Part shown: positions 1-12,275 of the stretch, in pieces
Numbering within the stretch: the stretch's first letter is position 1
How the letters are laid out: each line of letters starts with the position of its first letter
Source: Dimargaris cristalligena
Lineage: Eukaryota > Kickxellomycota > Dimargaritomycetes > Dimargaritales > Dimargaritaceae
Assembly: GCA_027576995.1 (NCBI GenBank)
Contig: JANBQC010000146.1
Span: 1 to 51,657 of the forward strand
Reading direction: 5' to 3'
DNA length: 51,657 bases
Position numbers and translations under genes: made by a program
Notes under the pieces: model-generated
What the model saw: the letters and a program-made list of their open reading frames with translations, nothing else
The model's database searches: none
What the model was told of the DNA's origin: nothing

Positions 1-164
1 CAAACTTCTGCAGAAGTGCTATCTGGTGAATTCTTTAGCCTTGACTAAAAAGTTATGTTTATTAATAAGATATTCCATTGAGTATTTATTCTAAAACTCG
101 GGGATTATAAATTGGTAGATGCTCAGAATTAAAGGACTAAACTCAGGCTAAATAATAATAAAAG

Positions 165-560
165 GGTTAAACTCGTTTGTATAACCAAAACAAAAGGAAA
201 GACAAGGGTCTTTGAATTATATCATTGGTTATATATGGTAAACCATTTGTTGGTATTACCAAAACAATAGTGACAAAGGGATCTTCAAAATAATAATTGG
301 ATAGATGAAAATAATTATACCCATTGGTATAACAAAAACAGCAGCATTAAAAAGATACTCAAACTAATAATTGGTTAGGGCTAAAGTTATACCCGTTGGT
401 ATAACTAAAACAAAGATATAAAAGATATAAATGAACTTATAATAGGTTTAAGGGAATAGCTAATACTTGTTGAAAGAGTACAACAAGGGTATAAATGTAA
501 TACTTGGGGAAATGATCCAATCAACAATAAATATATAAACATTGTATGACAATAACAACT
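165..560. repeat. AT-rich degenerate tandem repeat, ~73 bp period
   Basis: A 'ttgg'-like core followed by 'tataac-aaaac' recurs at 177, 250, 324, 396, 470 and 542, so the spacing is 73, 74, 72, 74 and 72 bp. A second mark, 'aattgg', recurs at 223, 295 and 369. Copies are diverged but keep register, as in an old minisatellite. Weaker matches may continue to about 700. No reading frame runs through it. Confidence 0.75.
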
Positions 561-1753
561 ATAAAAAGGGAAAACTTAGGCTAGCAGTGCCAATTCTTTA
601 ACTAATCACCTAAATATGGATGGTGGTTTTCAATTAAAAGAGTAAAAATAAATAGGACAATGTCAAATACTACTATAGCCGTTTGGCTATATCACAACAA
701 AATATTTTAAAGAGATATAAATTTATTGGCTTAATATTTAAATACTGCAGGAAGTATTAGGATTCATTTTTAGGACCTTTATCCATACCTTTAATCTACG
801 GGCAAAGCCATTTGGGATTCAGACATTCCTTAGATGTAAAGGTGGCTTCCCAGCTGCTCCTTATTACCCACCGATCATTTTTAATATCAGCGCTATTGAT
901 TATAACACCACTCCAACCAACAAACCAGGCCGATAAATACCAAACCATGGGCACAGTTTGGCTTAATTGTCTCAAATTTTGAATGGTGCCAATTGGAGTA
1001 AATTGATAAGATTTTAGGGTTGTATTGGGGGTTGAATTTGTCCGAAGTTGTTTGTTTGATTACGAAATGCAGGGCAGCTCGCTTAATTATGCGGGGCTGC
1101 TGCATGGCCCCAATCAGCTATTATATTATTGAAATTTCTTACAAACATTCAACCACTATAGAACTATTTTATGGTCGACAGTATATAATACTGAAGGCCA
1201 GGCATATAGTAAGGGCGTGAATGTATGTTAATTGAAAACTAGACCATCGAGTTGATTAAAATGGTATACAGTCACTGGAGTTTCTCACTGAATTCCAACC
1301 CAAACTCGAGAGAATAAACCGATAAATGCACAAATAATGGCTGAAACAGTCACTGGCTCACATTTCGTGCCAGATAAAATAAATTATAACTTTAGTAGTA
1401 TTTATTGGGCTTACGGAAGCAAGGAACCCAGAGGTTCAAAAGTAATATACTGCGAAAATTATACTCTAAGAAAAGTAGGAAATTAAGGGGTGATCGGGTA
1501 CAACTAGTCAGGCAAATCCTTGGTTTATAAAGAAATAAGGCAAGCCTACTAGTATAGTAGAGGTACTGTATATTAAAATTGTAAGTGTGGTCATTGGTCC
1601 AGAGGTTCTTACTGAATGATTGGCTTTCAAAAGCAGATATTCAGCAATAGTCATTTCTGCAACGTTTCTGAATTGAAGACATTTATTCCAATACAATTAG
1701 GCCTTTGCAAAAAGGTAAAAAATATATAATAAATAAGGAACCGCTCATAAAAA
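561..1753. other. gene-free AT-rich stretch
   Basis: Only short shadow ORFs are present, with no recognisable domain or RNA. It lies downstream of the CPSF73 stop codon and so holds that gene's 3' region. Confidence 0.5.
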
Positions 1754-4700
1754 TCAGGCCGAGACAGTGGATGGATCCGGAGTAGGCCGAAGGGTTTGTT
1801 TAGCCCGGGAAAGCACCGTATTAACCCGCTCACGGATACTGTCACTGGTCGCCGTCACTTGCAAATCCTTGAGGCTAATAATGGCCAAGTCATCGTCGAT
1901 TTTTACCTGCAACGACACGACAGTCTCATCACCTATTGTCGGCGTGGGTGGTTGGTCATCCACAGAGGTGTCCTCATCCATACGCTTGTCGGCCTCGTCC
2001 GCGGTTTCGGACAAAGGGGCGTCAGTAACGGTGGTGTCTTTCTCAGCGATGGCTGATTGGCTTGCTGTCGTCTCTTGAGCGGCTTCTTGGGGACCAGGTG
2101 CCTCTACAACTTGCCCCTCCTCCTTTTGTTCCAGGCACTCCGCCATCCGTAGCGTAGCTGATTGGTCAAGGGTCACAATCGGGCCGAATTGGTTTTTCAG
2201 GGCCTCGACCACTGTGTTAATTTGATCAGGGGTAAATCGGGAAGCGTACTGGTGGTTGTGGGAGGGTTTGGTGGTAGGCGACGGGGCCTTGGGACTGCTA
2301 CTTCCGTGACTATGGCCGCATTCCGATTTGGTCATCTTCACCGAGGCGGGACTGGACTCGACGTTCAGGATAATGGCCAGAATAGAGTCGGCTACCATAT
2401 CATTGACATAGTTGCCGATCCATTCCAATTCTACAACCCCGAGTTCCGGTTTGTGGACTACATCGACGGTGTTATAGACACGCAGTACTAAACTAGAGGT
2501 ATCAGCCGAAGGGGAGGGCCCGGAGGGGGTGCCAAACTCGGTTTCGGTTTCGGTCTCGGCCTTGGCCTTGACATTGCAACTGGCCTCAAACTGGTGGAAT
2601 TGGGCGCTGGGATCAAATTGATGGGTACCCTCTATCCGGTTCGGGGGGTTCATTTGCACCGAGATCTTTTCCACGACGCCGAACATTTGCTCCAGGTGGT
2701 ATTTCAAAAGGGAATGGGTGGCGTTATAGGAGACTACCTGGCGTTGCAGAATTTCGGAGGTACTGAGACCGGTGAATTCATTGAGATGGGCCTCATCGAC
2801 GATACGGTATTCGTAGTCCTTGACCACCAGGATGCCGTCTACGTGAAGGGTGGCAGGGGGTTGATCAGCATCGCTATTCTCGGTATTTTTAGCCCGCTTG
2901 GCCGCCGCGGGACCATCGGCCTCGGGATCCGCGTCGTCTGAATCCGTCGCGGTGAGAAGTAACTGCTCCTGGTGTCGGAGAAAATCCACGGTTTGCTGGG
3001 CTAAGCCACCCACCATTCTGGACACCTTTTCGGCCTTGAAATAGATTTCTACCGTCTCACAGTTCTGTGGGGTATAGATCTTAGTATTCATATCATTTTC
3101 GGTAAAATGGTCCTGGAGCGCCGCCCGCAAGCGACCCATGTTGTTGGTTTCGCCGTGGACCAGGAGCACATGGGGGGCATTGACTTCGTAAATAAACTCG
3201 CTGTTTTGGGTGTAGTCGACATGGGCCGAAAAGGAGATGGAGCCAATGCTCATGCGCATCGGGAGCGTACCACCATTGACGGATTCGATTTCATCGGGCT
3301 CGTTTAGGATACGACGGGCCAGGGTCCCTTCGACGGAATAGCCGGTAATGATGACACCATTCCGCTTATCAGGGCACCACCGCTCAAACAACTGACGAGA
3401 CAGGCCATTCTAGGTAGGGGGGGATGGGCATTATCCGGAGTAATAAAAGGTGAGTAAGGGTTAGGATAGGTCTAGCATGGTAGAATAATCACTCGAATTA
3501 CCTAGCGGGTATGTTAAGTGATCCCCCGGGAAGTGCATATATGAAGACCGGAAGTTGAACGGAAATGTAATCGCGACTCTTACCTGTAACATCCCTGGAC
3601 TGGCCATCATGACACACGGACCGGTGTCATCGAACCGCTGCAACCCGCGGAGATAGGAGATGTGCTTAAAGATAAATGGATTGGAAATTGCGAACTGGCG
3701 CCGGATATGGTCGTTCATCATATTGATGTAGGTTTGGTAGATGGCCATACATTTCTTGGCCAAGGACGAGGCATAGTAAATAGGGATGGACTTCAGATCA
3801 TCGTGGGACTCCCAGTACTCCTCCAGAATTAGGAGCAATTCCTGGGCTCGGCCCAGCGCAAAGACCGGGATAAGACAACGCCCCCCTCGCTGGACGACCT
3901 GGTGGGTTAAGGCGGTGAAGCGGGCCTCGCGCTCCACCCGGGGTTCGTGACTTTGGACGCCGTACGTGGATTCGCAAATGAGTAGGTCGATGGGTACATT
4001 GGGATTCTCGGCGGCCATCAAGTGCCGATCTTCTTCCCGGGAATAATCGCCCGTGTAGAGGATTTTTATATCGGCGATCTCGATGAGGAACATGGCGGCC
4101 CCCAGGACATGGCCGGCGTTGAATGCCGTAAAGCGGATCCCGTCCACCTCCACCACTTCATGGTAGTCGATGGCCTCGATGCGCTCGAAGCTCTTTCGCA
4201 TGTTTTCTTCCTCGTACAGCTGGTTTTCACCGGAGGCACTGCTTACACGCACGTAGTCACCCAGCAACCAGCGGTAAATGGCCTTGGTGGGATGGGTCAT
4301 GAAGGTACGCCCCTGGAAGGTGGTCTTTTCCATAAAGTAGGGGACGGCCGCCGCATGGTCCAAGTGAAAATGGCTCACCAGGAGTAGGTCAATCTCGGCG
4401 GGATCGATCATATCAAAGAACGGTAGGGCGCCGATGCCCGTGAAAGCCGGATGGACCCCAGCATCGAGCTAGTGGTAGTGGTAGTGGAAGTGAAGTAAAA
4501 GTGGAAGTAGGACAATACATGGGTGCCGAATCAATTAGTCGACGGGGCTGGCTAGGGGATTATAGGGAGGAGCGGGGTTGCTGGAAAGTAGCACGCTCGC
4601 CCTGGGAGTGGGCGGCGAAGCTGAACGAGCTACGACGAGTTCCGGGGCTATATTTGAAACGTACCATGATCTTTTTACCCTTGAATTCGATCACGATGCA

Positions 4701-4799
4701 TGACCGGCCTACTTCATTGCCAGCGCCCAATGGGGTGATGCGCAGCACGTCGGACTGGCCACGGATCGGATGCTCATAGGGTTTCCGCTTATATGCCAT
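1754..4799 (-). CDS. YSH1: cleavage and polyadenylation endonuclease CPSF73/Ysh1
   Basis: This is the pre-mRNA 3'-end endonuclease of the nuclear cleavage/polyadenylation complex, a metallo-beta-lactamase/beta-CASP nuclease. Exons: 4799-4665, 4468-3584, 3409-1754; the introns have GTACGT and GTAAGA donors and TAG acceptors, and the joined frame gives 891 aa. Seen: N-terminal [15 protein letters not shown]; the zinc motif HFHLDH at residues 78-83; [13 protein letters not shown]; the beta-CASP block [21 protein letters not shown] (His403) and LVHGE (His425), both metal or catalytic positions. The C-terminal CPSF73-100 domain follows, with low-complexity inserts rich in Asp/Glu/Ala and His/Ser that make it about 200 aa longer than the human protein (684 aa). 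All catalytic motifs are intact, so it should be active. The start is the ATG at 4799, which opens exon 1 with the conserved N-terminus. The upstream neighbour, the Ctr gene, is divergent. Confidence 0.95.
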
Positions 4800-6489
4800 A
4801 CTAAAAGATTATGCACTGGTTGGGATAAAAAATACAATTTATTAGAGAATTGAAAAGGAGAGTATTGGCAATTAAACGCTTAGACAATAGAGGAAAAGGC
4901 AATGGAAGCTGGAATGGAGTGGAATAAACTGGGCGAATGCAAAACAAGTTAATGGAGAAAAGACGCGGAAGATTGGTGGCCAAGTGGAATCGCCTACTGA
5001 GAAGGGACGGAGCTCACTGTAGGGCTCCGCATGATATATGAAATTCAGGGTTTGGGAATAGCTCTGAGGGTTTGAGTTCCTCCTTTCCAGCGGGATGAGG
5101 GGCTAATTATTATTGACACTGCTAGGGTACCAATTTATTCTAAGGGGGGGACGATAATAAGCCTTAAGATATTAGGAGTGCGCAATAATGAATGGGTAAT
5201 AGAATAATCCACTGATTTTAAGCAGATCCAAGCAATGGCGAAACTAGTCCACCTCTGAAAAGGGCCATTAAGAAGGACTATTCGTTGTATTGGCCCCCTT
5301 ATTCATTCAAAATCATCCAGCGCAGTTGCTGAGGCTCCATGCTGGCCATGAATGGGGCGGCACAGGCCACATAGTGCTTCAGAGCCACAAGTATAGTTTT
5401 TAGGTGATTTCTATGTTAATACATCAGTATAATAAGCGGAAGAAGTACAGCGAATGAGGTGTTCTAAATATAAAATAGTAAACTGGCCTTGCTACACTCT
5501 TCTACACGGGAATCCCCAGGAAAATCCACTGGATTCCCTCGATTCGGCACATTGGGGTAGAATAATTATAAAAATAAATGGGATCGTTAGAGTGGAGTGT
5601 ACGGGAAGCCCCTCCCCCCTTGTATAGCGCCTGTATAGTTTAGTTAGTGAGTGGTGGCGAGTCAGGGTGAATGCCGCCTGGTATAGGCTTGTCCGTCACA
5701 AGGTGGGGGGGTGTTATATTACTTCATTCCTTCGGGTACATTCGGTGCATGGAAGTAGAAGACCTACGAGGGACTGGAATATCTGCAGCGCGATGACTCA
5801 TGGGTAGCCTGCCGCTATTGTCTGTGTGGAGCGACTCGCAAACCCCCCTGGAAGTCGATGCCATCTACTCTATTCCTTTGGTTACTAAGAGCCATGCACC
5901 ACCACCTTTGGGCTGCACAGCTTAGGGCTGGTAGACCACTGCTACTACTCTCACACATGCATCAAAAATACTTCCTTATCAGTTGGACTGCATGTCCTGC
6001 CTGGTATGCTTTCATGACCAAGTGTGAACAGAGAGAGATTAACCGAGACACCAGCCGCCTAACTGAGCTGCACGGTGATTGTTTCCCTTATATAATGACA
6101 GTGTACGAAGAGAAGAGAAGGGAAGGGAGGGGGAATGAATGGGAGAAGAATAAGCCAAGGCAAGAAATACCTCCCGCCGCGCCGCGCTTCAATGAGTGAT
6201 TAAAGGCAAGGTTTCAGCCTGCTTCCGCTCCCCTTCTTTACTCTTTTATCCCTCCTTCTCATTGACTTGGGTTTTTACCGCCCTCTTCCTATACTACTTT
6301 TCCCGAATTGCACAAAGTTCATTCGCCTCCCTTCCTTCCTCTATCCATTCCCTACCGTCTAAGTTTCTCTTACTAATAAATAAATACCTATCTCTATATC
6401 TATATATTTCCCGGGTTCTTCAGCAGCGCCCATTGCTCCGTTTGTCCAGTTATTTTACCCGAGCTCACCCCTCGTTTCACCCAGCCACC
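4800..6489. other. divergent intergenic region CPSF73 / Ctr
   Basis: This is the presumed promoter region for both flanking genes. The last ~270 bp (6220-6489) is pyrimidine-rich, like the leaders of other genes in this window. An open frame at 5858-6199 has no recognisable domain and poor composition, so it is not called. Confidence 0.5.
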
Positions 6490-7307
6490 ATGGACCACCG
6501 CCCATTCACCCCGGATGCCGTGCTTAGTTTCGTCTTCTTCCACTGGCCTCTCCGTACCACTGGTCAACTGGTGCTTGGCTGCTTGGCCGTGGCCGCCCTC
6601 AGCATGGTCGAGCGATTAGGCTCTCGCCTCCTTTACACCCTGATGCCTAGGTAGGTGAACCACAACAATATCCATAGGGTCCTCTTCCCATAGTCCAGGG
6701 CCGTATCCAGTTGGAGGAATAGCTTACATACAAAGAAGGAAGGCAGGTGGGGAGGACCTTTCCATTTCCACTGGACCAGTGCCTGCTGCTGCCCCTTGAA
6801 GAGCCCGGCCCTTAAATGACCCGGCCCCCCCTCTCCTTGGGTGTGTGCGAAAAAAGGGGGGGGGGCTTCAAGCCATAGAGCTTGCTGTCCGTTGATTTGG
6901 CACAAGGCAGTCACCCCCATCTTCATTTTAATTAGTCCCCATCCTCGGCTTTTCTGTAAAAGCATGGTGTGGACTATGGGTGCATCGTTTATCTGATATT
7001 CATGCTGGACCTATCTGATATTTCTGCTGGTGGTATTGCTGACACCAATAGATCCGAGTCCGTTTATTCCCGCTCAGCCCTGAAGACGGCCATTTACGCC
7101 CTCATCACCATCGTCCGCTACATTATCATGCTGGCCATTATGACGGGAAGCCGCGCCATTTTCTGTACCGTCATTCTCAGTCTAGCCACCGCCCAGTTCG
7201 TTTGCGAGGTTCGTGAGGCCCAAACTGCTTCATCCGGCTATATCAACCTTGAAAATTCACCCACCAAACCCGCTCCACGTCCTTTACCCCACGACTGCGC
7301 CATGTAA
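6490..7307 (+). CDS. Ctr-type copper transporter, small
   Basis: Likely a high-affinity copper(I) transporter of the Ctr family (trimeric channel, three membrane helices) in the plasma or vacuolar membrane. Exons: 6490-6650 and 7052-7307; the donor is GTAGGT, a CTGAC branch-like site precedes the acceptor AATAG, and the product is 138 aa. The start sits in a good context (GCCACCATGG). Helix 1 starts near residue 23 after FHWPLRTTGQ, matching the family's 'F..W...T.G..V' pattern. Helix 2 contains the diagnostic M-x3-M (Met80, Met84 in YIIMLAIMTG). Helix 3 is VILSLATAQFVCE. Odd points: the N-terminus has no Met-rich copper-gathering motif, and helix 3 lacks the usual GxxxG. The family call rests on the overall pattern and M-x3-M; copper specificity is inferred. 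Confidence 0.75.
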
Positions 7308-7809
7308 TCACCCGTCCCACCGCTTACCCTGCCTCTACACCGTCTAGCCGGCCCCTAGCCCACCACCTCCCAACGCCAGTCTACTCGTGGCCTGCTTCCA
7401 GGGGCATAGAGACTGGCTCATTCGGTCTTTTTATATTTATCTCTACTTATGTACTATTATATGTTTACAACCTCCCAAATAGTTTATTTTTACTGGCCCC
7501 ATTATATACCTCTGAGTCACTCCTCTCTTCGTTTAGTTGAGTCACCACTGTCTGTATTAAACGATGCTGCCTTTTGATAAAATTTAGAGTAGTAAGGGGT
7601 CATTTGGACCATATCTATATCCCAAATACTGCTTGACTATACTACACATTCAATTCAAATCGACTCCCGAAGCTGGTGTATATTTCTGCTCACCGACTTT
7701 AACCTCATGGGCAAGGTAATTTCTTACTCCGAGTATTTATTGCTTCATTTTAAGGACCATAGGCGAACGAACGAGTTACAGAAGAAACTTGACTAATTAA
7801 TGTAGTCAT
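7308..7809. other. convergent intergenic region
   Basis: This holds the 3' regions of the copper transporter and the metaxin-like gene. It is AT-rich, and no further gene is seen. Confidence 0.5.
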
Positions 7810-8802
7810 CTACTCCGACTCCTGGGCAAGGAGGCCAGTTTTAAACCAGCGGTCCCAGATGTTCCGTACAAACTCCTCGATACGTGGCGCCTCTTCCTTG
7901 ACCATTGTTTTAAACTGCGCACGGGGCATCGTGGCTGAGAGCACGGGAAACATATAGGCAAAGAGCGTCGCATCCAGTAGAGATGGCTGGAGGGCCGAGG
8001 CTGGGTCAGTGGTGGCCGATTTGGTGAAGAAGTAGGGATTGTGGTGGCCGCCCAAGTGATCCGCCAACGCCTGGAGTACCGTTAGTGCTGAGCGGTAAAT
8101 CTCCTCGGGTTGGACTAAGCCACGGTGCGAAAAATGAGCGGCCACTTGCCGGGTTTTTTGGCATTGCTGAAGCCAGGGTTCAATGTGATTCACCGGCCAG
8201 GGGTAGTGCCCTCCGTAAGCGTAGCGGGTCTGTTCGCGGAAATTAGCCGGCTCACACCAGAAATAGTAACGCACGGCCACATCGACCTGGTTTTCGAGCA
8301 GGGCCAGAAGGGCCCGCTGACGGGCGGCGTCTGGGTCACTACTAGGTGAATCGGTTGGTTTACCACTGGCATCCGTGGTCTGGCTGTCCGCCGGAGTGGA
8401 GGTGGAGGCGGCTGACGTCAGGGTCCGGTCGAGCGCGGGCAGGCACTGGTCGTAGTGGGTGCGTAAATAGTCTAAAATGTCCTCGTCGGCGATACACTGC
8501 CGGTCGGCGGTGAGCAAATAGGGAAGCCGGCCGTTGGGGGCTTTGAGGGGTTCATTACAGTACACGGTGCGGAACTCCAGGCCCAAGAAGGTCAAGTAGG
8601 CCAGCCAGCGTAGGGACGGCGGATCGAACGAGGTGACATCGTCTTGGAACCCCGGACCATAGCAATACAGGACGAGACCGTTCGACGACTCTTGGTCGGC
8701 CTTGGTGGATGTGCCTTGGGGAATCGGGAAGGTCTTGAGGGGGAAGGAAGTGGCCGCTAGCTGATTAAGCAGACTGCGAATGGGCGAAAGAGGGGAGGCC
8801 AT
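7810..8802 (-). CDS. metaxin-like protein (GST-fold, SAM/metaxin family)
   Basis: Metaxins are GST-fold proteins, typically on the mitochondrial outer membrane, where they take part in import and beta-barrel assembly (SAM complex; yeast Sam37 relative). Single exon, 330 aa. The N-terminal thioredoxin-like half has PSLRWLAYLTFLGLEF, then a Pro-containing strand GRLPYLL and IADEDILDYL, the layout of the metaxin GST_N domain. The C-terminal GST-like half has PSLLDATLFAYMFPVLSA, the typical 'D..lfayl' helix. A Ser/Thr/Pro-rich insert (about 133-165) separates the halves. No C-terminal membrane helix is visible, unlike some metaxins. I chose the ATG at 8802 (CACCATGGCC context); the frame runs further upstream but only from a non-ATG codon. 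A Fax-like (failed axon connections) GST-fold protein is the main alternative. Confidence 0.78.
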   Translation of the reverse strand: MASPLSPIRSLLNQLAATSFPLKTFPIPQGTSTKADQESSNGLVLYCYGPGFQDDVTSFDPPSLRWLAYLTFLGLEFRTVYCNEPLKAPNGRLPYLLTADRQCIADEDILDYLRTHYDQCLPALDRTLTSAASTSTPADSQTTDASGKPTDSPSSDPDAARQRALLALLENQVDVAVRYYFWCEPANFREQTRYAYGGHYPWPVNHIEPWLQQCQKTRQVAAHFSHRGLVQPEEIYRSALTVLQALADHLGGHHNPYFFTKSATTDPASALQPSLLDATLFAYMFPVLSATMPRAQFKTMVKEEAPRIEEFVRNIWDRWFKTGLLAQESE

Positions 8803-9438
8803 GGTGGGAAATACACTAAATAAGCGTGGATTACGAAAGGCAATGCATGAAGAGTTTCGCACAGCCCAGGCCCAACTTTACTTAAGGGGAATAGCGGATG
8901 GTTCTGTGGGTAAATGGACCAGGGGTTTTGTACAGCTAAGTTGGTGGGGTGTCTTGCCCGCCACGGCCCGTCTACACGGAGGTATTCTCCTCCGGTCCGT
9001 CGCTATTCAACTTTATACTGTCAGAGCGGTTTAATTGTTCTTTGGGATACCCTTTCTCCTGAGACCATAAGGTTATGTGGTGTGGTCTATTGCATACCCC
9101 GTGAATTATTTCTGGGGCGCCCACACGGCCCTGTTGAACCCTTTTCCCTTCAGCTGACCAAGTGGTGTCGCTAATTTTTAAACCGGCCGACCTCATTCGG
9201 CCCTTCCCTGTTTTCTCTATTAGCTTTCCTATAGTCTTTTATTTTTACGCAAAGGTGCTTTCTATTGCCACGCCACGCCATTCCTTCCCGGCCGGCCACC
9301 CATCGCTTCGGCGCATCGTTTCCTCAGGTTTATACGCACCAACTACCTCTACTTTAACCGAGTCGTCGGTACCAAACCACCAACTCCTCGACCACCTGCC
9401 CAGCCTAGAACCCGCCTCGCAAGGCTACAGCCATAGCC
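8803..9438. other. divergent promoter region, metaxin-like / TANGO2
   Basis: About 640 bp between two divergent start codons. No ORF is worth calling. The TANGO2-proximal part is pyrimidine-rich. Confidence 0.5.
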
Positions 9439-10735
9439 ATGTGTATTGTATTTTGGTACACCTGCCAGGACGGTCCCTACAAACTGTAAGTTGAACAATG
9501 GCCTGAGTTGGATAATCTGACACCTGCCTTATATATATATATCTATATATCCAAACCAACCAATAAAATCCAATCTCACCAATGCCACTTCCGTACCCTC
9601 CCCCTCCTCCCAACATGCCATCCCCTGCAACCACACCATGCCAACCTCTAGGGTACTCGCCTCCAACCGCGATGAACACCTGGAACGCGTTACCAAACGG
9701 GCCGACTGGTGGGAATTTCCCCACTCGGATATTCTGGCTCCCCGGGACCTTCAGGCCAAAGTGAGCGGAACGTGGATAGGCATCAGTAAACGGGGTCGGA
9801 TTGCGACTCTGACCAATTCCCATGTCGAGGATACCGGAAATGGTCGCCCCATCGCCGGCAGCGGCGGGTCCAATAGCAGCAGTCCGGGAAACGCCAACGC
9901 TCCGTCGGCCATCGCTATTTCAACCAAGATTTCCCCTACCCGTCCCATCCACAAATTGAATTTATTAGGTTCCCCAGTGGCGGCGGCGGCGGGATCCCCT
10001 ACGACTCCCGCAGCGACCCATATGTTGTCGTTGTCGTCCCCCCCTTCCCGCGGCATCCTAGTGCGCGATTTTCTGGAGGGGGTGGGGGAGTCGCCCCTAG
10101 CCTACCTACAGGGTATGGTCCAGCGTAGGGAAGCCCCCACCTACGCGGGGTTCAATCTGCTGGTGGGGGACCTATGTCAGCCCACCTTTGCCTTTCTCAG
10201 CAACAGGAGTTCCACCGAACCCAATGTGGTCCGGGCCACCCCCGTACATCAAGTACAAGCTGTATCCAACGGCGAGTTGAACGACCCCGAATGGCCACGC
10301 GTGCAGCGCGGTTCCTTAATATTCGCCGAAGTCATTCAAGCCGCCATCGCCACCGAGCGAGCCTCCCCCACCCCCCACGGCCCCCCCGCCTCCCCAGGTA
10401 CCACCACCACTACCACTACCACTATTCCACCGCCTTCCCCTCCATTGGGCTACGATCCGGCCCATGCGTTAGTAGACCGATTATTTGCATTCCTTCGGGA
10501 CTCGTCGCCGTTTACTTCGACCAATTATCCACAATCTGAAGCGGATATACGTAAACCCATCTGCTTACCCGTCTTTGAACGGCACGGGAGGCTGTACGGA
10601 AGTACGATGAGTACCGTGATCGTGGTTGACCACAATAATCGGGTAATTTACCATGAACGGGAGGTCGTGGCCCCCGACGGTTCACCGGTCTCTGACCCAG
10701 GCCGTTGTTTCGAATTTGTCATTGACCCCGAGTAG
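9439..10735 (+). CDS. TANGO2: TANGO2 (NRDE family) protein
   Basis: TANGO2 proteins act in heme/lipid handling and Golgi or mitochondrial homeostasis; their biochemistry is unsettled. Exons: 9439-9485 (47 nt) and 9652-10735, with donor GTAAGT, acceptor CTCTAG and 376 aa. The tiny first exon supplies the family N-terminus MCIVFWY, with the invariant Cys2; the second continues with LASNRDEHLERVTKRADWW, the family's NRDE signature. Other family blocks are GTWIGISKRGRIATLTN and YAGFNLLVGDL, with STVIVVDHNNRVIYHERE near the C-terminus. At 376 aa it is about 100 aa longer than human TANGO2 (276 aa), because of Ser/Pro/Ala- and Thr-rich inserts (about residues 70-125, and a poly-Thr stretch near 265). 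The ATG at 9638 inside the intron is in frame but would lose Cys2. The intron contains a TA-rich microsatellite. Confidence 0.93.
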
Positions 10736-11100
10736 ACGACCCCCATCACCCTAGACAATTGGCTTATTTTAGTTAGAATACCCTTTCCATCGAAGCACTT
10801 CCCTGCTAACATCAGTTGTTGTTTTTTTTCAAAAACAACAAAAAAACATACCAATAGTAATATAATACCAAAGTACGGGCACGAATGCGTTAGAGTTTTA
10901 TTTTTAGTTATTATATTATTCTACAGTTTTGTCATCTTGCCATGTCCCCCTATCGTGGGCCGTTTTCAACGATAATGTAATAAGAGTCGGTTTCCAAAAC
11001 CCCAACCCCAGTTTTTCGGTATGGCAGATTCTCTCCGTCCTTTAGTATATGTAGTAGTTGCTCGGTTTACAGCTACTCTTGCATCTGATTAATAGAAAGA
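10736..11100. other. convergent intergenic region TANGO2 / Tad2
   Basis: The 3' regions of both genes. Just past the TANGO2 stop is a T-run followed by an A-run near 10820-10850, a palindromic 'gttgtt-ttt...aaa-aacaac' hairpin. No gene is seen. Confidence 0.45.

Positions 11101-12275
<1,175 letters not shown>

Noticed and set aside
5858..6199. 113-codon frame upstream of the Ctr gene
   Set aside because: No domain, no signal of splicing to the Ctr exon, and composition typical of spacer.
8803..8862. 20-residue upstream extension of the metaxin-like protein
   Set aside because: It begins at a non-ATG codon; the ATG at 8802 has the better context.
9638..9651. ATG at 9638 as the TANGO2 start
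   Set aside because: It lies in the intron and would drop the conserved MC N-terminus found in the 47-nt exon at 9439.
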